From the NCBI GenBank assembly GCA_002919115.1, contig PKER01000269.1, positions 1 to 13,684 of the forward strand: 13,684 nucleotides of DNA. Reading direction: 5' to 3'. A model generated the notes under the pieces. The model was not told where the DNA came from, did not search any database, and was given only the letters and a program-made list of their open reading frames with translations. This document shows, in pieces, positions 11,522 through 13,684 of the stretch. This stretch comes from a bacterium. GTDB taxonomy: Bacteria; Actinomycetota; Thermoleophilia; Solirubrobacterales; 70-9. Both the position numbers and the translations under genes were made by a program. How positions within the stretch are numbered: the stretch's first letter is position 1; each line of letters starts with the position of its first letter.

Positions 11522-13684
11522 GCGAACGCGTCTCCGCCGAGGCGCGCGTGCTCTGGGCCACGGCCTCGCCGCTCGAGCGGCCGCTCGGGTTCGGCGTCGT
11601 CCTGCAGCTGCTCGCCGACGAGGTCGAGCGCCGGGCGGGCGGCGACGAGGCATTCTGGTCGGGCCGCATCGCCCCGGTGCGGCCCCTGTTCGACCCGAGC
11701 GCGCAGAGCGGCAGCGCCGCGCTGGATGCTGGGCTCGACCGGTCGGCCGCGGTCATGCACGGCCTGCACGCGCTGGTCGCGGGCGCGTGCGCTGAGGGCC
11801 CGCTCCTGGTCGTCGTCGACGACGTGCAATGGGCTGACGAGCCCTCCGTGCGTTTCCTCCACTACCTCGCGCAGCGCTTTGGCGAGTTGCCGGTCGCGAT
11901 CGCGCTGGGGCTGCGGACCGGCGAGCCCGAGGGCGATGAGCGCGCGGTCAGCGAGCTGGTGGGGCACCGCGGGGCGACCCACATCGTGCTTCGCCCGCTG
12001 AGCCGCGCCGCGGTCGAGGATCTCGTGCGCGCCCAGCTTCCCCAAGCGGAGGACGCGTTCTGCGCCGCCTGCATGGTGGTCACGGGTGGCAACCCGCTGT
12101 ACGTCCGCGGGCTGCTCAGCGCCGTCCTCGCGGAAGGGCTCGAGCCGACGGCTGCGGCGGCGGAGCGCCTGGCGCGACTGAACCCGCCGGCCCTGCGCCG
12201 CCACCTGCTCGCGCGCCTGGGACGGCTGCCCGGCTCCGCGCGAAAGCTCGCGCTCGCTGCGGCGATCACGGGCGACGGCGCCGAGCTTGGTCAGGCCGCG
12301 CACGTCGCGGGGCTCGAGCTCGACGCCGCGCGGGACGCCGCCGACGCGCTGCGCGCCGCGGACCTGCTCGCTTCGATCGACCCCGTCGCGTTCGCGCACC
12401 CCCTGATCCGCGAGACCGTGCGCGCCGAGATCCCGGAGGGGCAGCGGTCCGCGGGCCACCTCGAGGCGGCGCGGGCTCTGCACGCGAGTTCGGCCGAGCC
12501 CGAGCGGGTGGCGGCCCACCTGCTGCGCGCGATCCCGGGCCGCGAGGCCTGGGTCGTGGAGGCGCTCGTCAAGGCGGCGGAGCAGGCGCGGGTGCGCGGT
12601 GCCCCGTCGTCGGCGGCCCAGTACCTCGAGCGCGCCCTGCGCGAGGGCGGCGGGCTCGAGCGGCGGGGGGAGATCCTGTTCGAGCTGGGGTTGGCCGAGG
12701 CCACCGCTGGATCGCCGCGGGGCATGGAGCTGATCCGCGAGGCGGCGGCGGAGCTCGCCGACAGGGACCAGCGGGCGCTCGCGCTCATGAACCTGGGCCG
12801 GATCCTCGGGATCCGCGGCCGGTTCGCCGCGTCCGCCGACGTGTTCGCCGTGGCGGCGGCGGAGCTCGAGGGCACGGGCTCCCCGCTCGCCTGGTGGGCC
12901 GCCGCGGGCGAGGCGATGTCGGGGAGCCACGACGCCGCGCGGCGGAACCGCTCGCGCGCGCAGCTCGAGGCGCTGCTAGGGCGAGACGACCTCGACGCGC
13001 TGCCGATCGGGCGTGCGGTGCTCGGCTTCGCAGCCTTGGAGCGCCTGTATGCCGCCGAGCCGCGTGAGCGGGTGCTGGAGCTGGCCCGCCGGGCAGCGAG
13101 GACCCTCGGCTCGGTGGACGAGGACGGCGTCGCCTTCCGCATCGCCGCGATGGCGACGGCGTCCTGCGGCGACGTCGAGGAGGCGGAGGAGCTGGCGCGA
13201 CGGTTCGGGGACGCCGCGGGCGCCCAGGGGTCTGCGCTCGAGCTCGCGGCGCTGGAGTTCGTCCACCTGCTCATCGCGCTCGGGCGTGGGGACGTCGGGG
13301 AGATTCGGAGGCGCGCGCAGGCTTCGCTGGACGGCGCGCGCCTCGGCTGGGGGATCGGCCTGCCGCGCGCGGCTGGTGCGCTCGCCCTCGCGCAGCTCGA
13401 GGGCGGAGAGCCGGAGGCCGCGGCCGCGACGCTCGAGTCCTGGGCCGGCGAGCCGGGATTCCGCGAGGACTTCGAGTTCCCCCACTGGCTGGAGGCCCGC
13501 GGCCACGTCCTGCTCGAGGCCGGCAGGGCGGCCGACGCCCTCCGGGAGTTCGAACGGGCGGGGGAGATCTTCGCTGGGCTGGGGCTGGTGAGCCCCGCGA
13601 TTTCGTTCCGCTCGTGGCGAAGCGGCGCCGCCGTGGCGGCCGCGCGCCTCGGCGATCGCAAGCGGGCCGCGGAGCTTGCCGAGC
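11389..13684 (+). CDS. Large AAA/STAND ATPase regulator (MalT/LuxR type), C-terminus off window
   Basis: 765 codons are visible with no stop; the gene runs off the window. The N-terminus MLLERDGELGALEGLVAAA is typical of AAA_16-type ATPase domains of large LuxR (LAL) regulators. The Walker A motif is GPAGIGKS (31-38); the Walker B motif with following residues is VVVDDVQWAD (Asp144, Asp145). A sensor-like stretch AIALGLRTGEP and a lid and winged-helix region follow (GGNPLYVRGLL, FAHPLIRETV). From about residue 380 on it is Ala/Leu/Glu-rich helical repeat sequence of TPR type, expected to bind a signal or partner. Such proteins usually end in a LuxR helix-turn-helix, which would lie beyond the window, so the DNA-binding role is inferred. 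The ATG at 11389 is preferred, with AGGG six bases upstream and the family-like MLLER start; an in-frame ATG at 11365 adds eight residues. Its first 133 bases overlap the CAP frame. Confidence 0.88.
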   Translation, partial: MLLERDGELGALEGLVAAAGEGAGGLAVAEGPAGIGKSTLLRSLSERVSAEARVLWATASPLERPLGFGVVLQLLADEVERRAGGDEAFWSGRIAPVRPLFDPSAQSGSAALDAGLDRSAAVMHGLHALVAGACAEGPLLVVVDDVQWADEPSVRFLHYLAQRFGELPVAIALGLRTGEPEGDERAVSELVGHRGATHIVLRPLSRAAVEDLVRAQLPQAEDAFCAACMVVTGGNPLYVRGLLSAVLAEGLEPTAAAAERLARLNPPALRRHLLARLGRLPGSARKLALAAAITGDGAELGQAAHVAGLELDAARDAADALRAADLLASIDPVAFAHPLIRETVRAEIPEGQRSAGHLEAARALHASSAEPERVAAHLLRAIPGREAWVVEALVKAAEQARVRGAPSSAAQYLERALREGGGLERRGEILFELGLAEATAGSPRGMELIREAAAELADRDQRALALMNLGRILGIRGRFAASADVFAVAAAELEGTGSPLAWWAAAGEAMSGSHDAARRNRSRAQLEALLGRDDLDALPIGRAVLGFAALERLYAAEPRERVLELARRAARTLGSVDEDGVAFRIAAMATASCGDVEEAEELARRFGDAAGAQGSALELAALEFVHLLIALGRGDVGEIRRRAQASLDGARLGWGIGLPRAAGALALAQLEGGEPEAAAATLESWAGEPGFREDFEFPHWLEARGHVLLEAGRAADALREFERAGEIFAGLGLVSPAISFRSWRSGAAVAAARLGDRKRAAELAE

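Noticed and set aside
9803..11653. 616-codon minus-strand ORF across the repeat region, CAP gene and regulator start
   Set aside because: Low-complexity Arg/Ala/Pro text with no start signal or domain; opposite two real genes.

Overview
The window is very GC-rich, and most codons in the convincing genes end in G or C. Its content suggests an actinobacterium: a PimA-like GT4 glycosyltransferase, TANNNT-type -10 boxes, secreted proteins with Lys/Arg-rich tails, and a large MalT/LuxR-type ATPase regulator. The mix of secreted proteins (YVTN propeller plus PKD, a DIGAYE-ending beta-helix type, and a CAP domain with a basic tail) resembles Thermoleophilia (Solirubrobacterales). That placement is an inference from gene style and was not tested.

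Layout. 1-399: C-terminal end of a membrane protein. 430-2742: a one-piece fusion of a PimA-like GT-B glycosyltransferase and an LPG-synthase-type (UPF0104) membrane domain. 2743-2840: convergent intergenic gap with two hairpins. 2841-4115, minus strand: a secreted, probably beta-helical protein. 4116-4375: a divergent control region, with a -35/-10 promoter firing left and a promoter firing right into a SAM-I-type riboswitch that has no P4 helix. The riboswitch's closing helix contains part of a near-perfect Shine-Dalgarno sequence. That SD serves a 15-codon leader ORF starting with TTG, whose stop overlaps the metH start as ATGA. 4376-7963: full-length cobalamin-dependent methionine synthase. 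8017-8049: probable metH terminator hairpin. 8143-9834: secreted seven-bladed propeller with a PKD domain. 9835-10483: about 650 bases with no intact gene, holding a probable broken secreted-protein gene and a 60-base-period tandem repeat that folds into hairpins. 10484-11521: secreted CAP-domain protein whose reading frame runs 133 bases into the next gene. 11389 to the window end: N-terminal 765 codons of a large ATPase regulator.

How the parts work together. The best-supported regulatory unit is riboswitch, leader ORF and metH. When SAM is plentiful, P1 should close, cover the leader SD, and through translational coupling shut down MetH. The fusion gene probably works in envelope glycolipid synthesis. 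The three secreted proteins look like independent envelope or extracellular genes, not one pathway. No mobile element, CRISPR array, tRNA or rRNA was seen.
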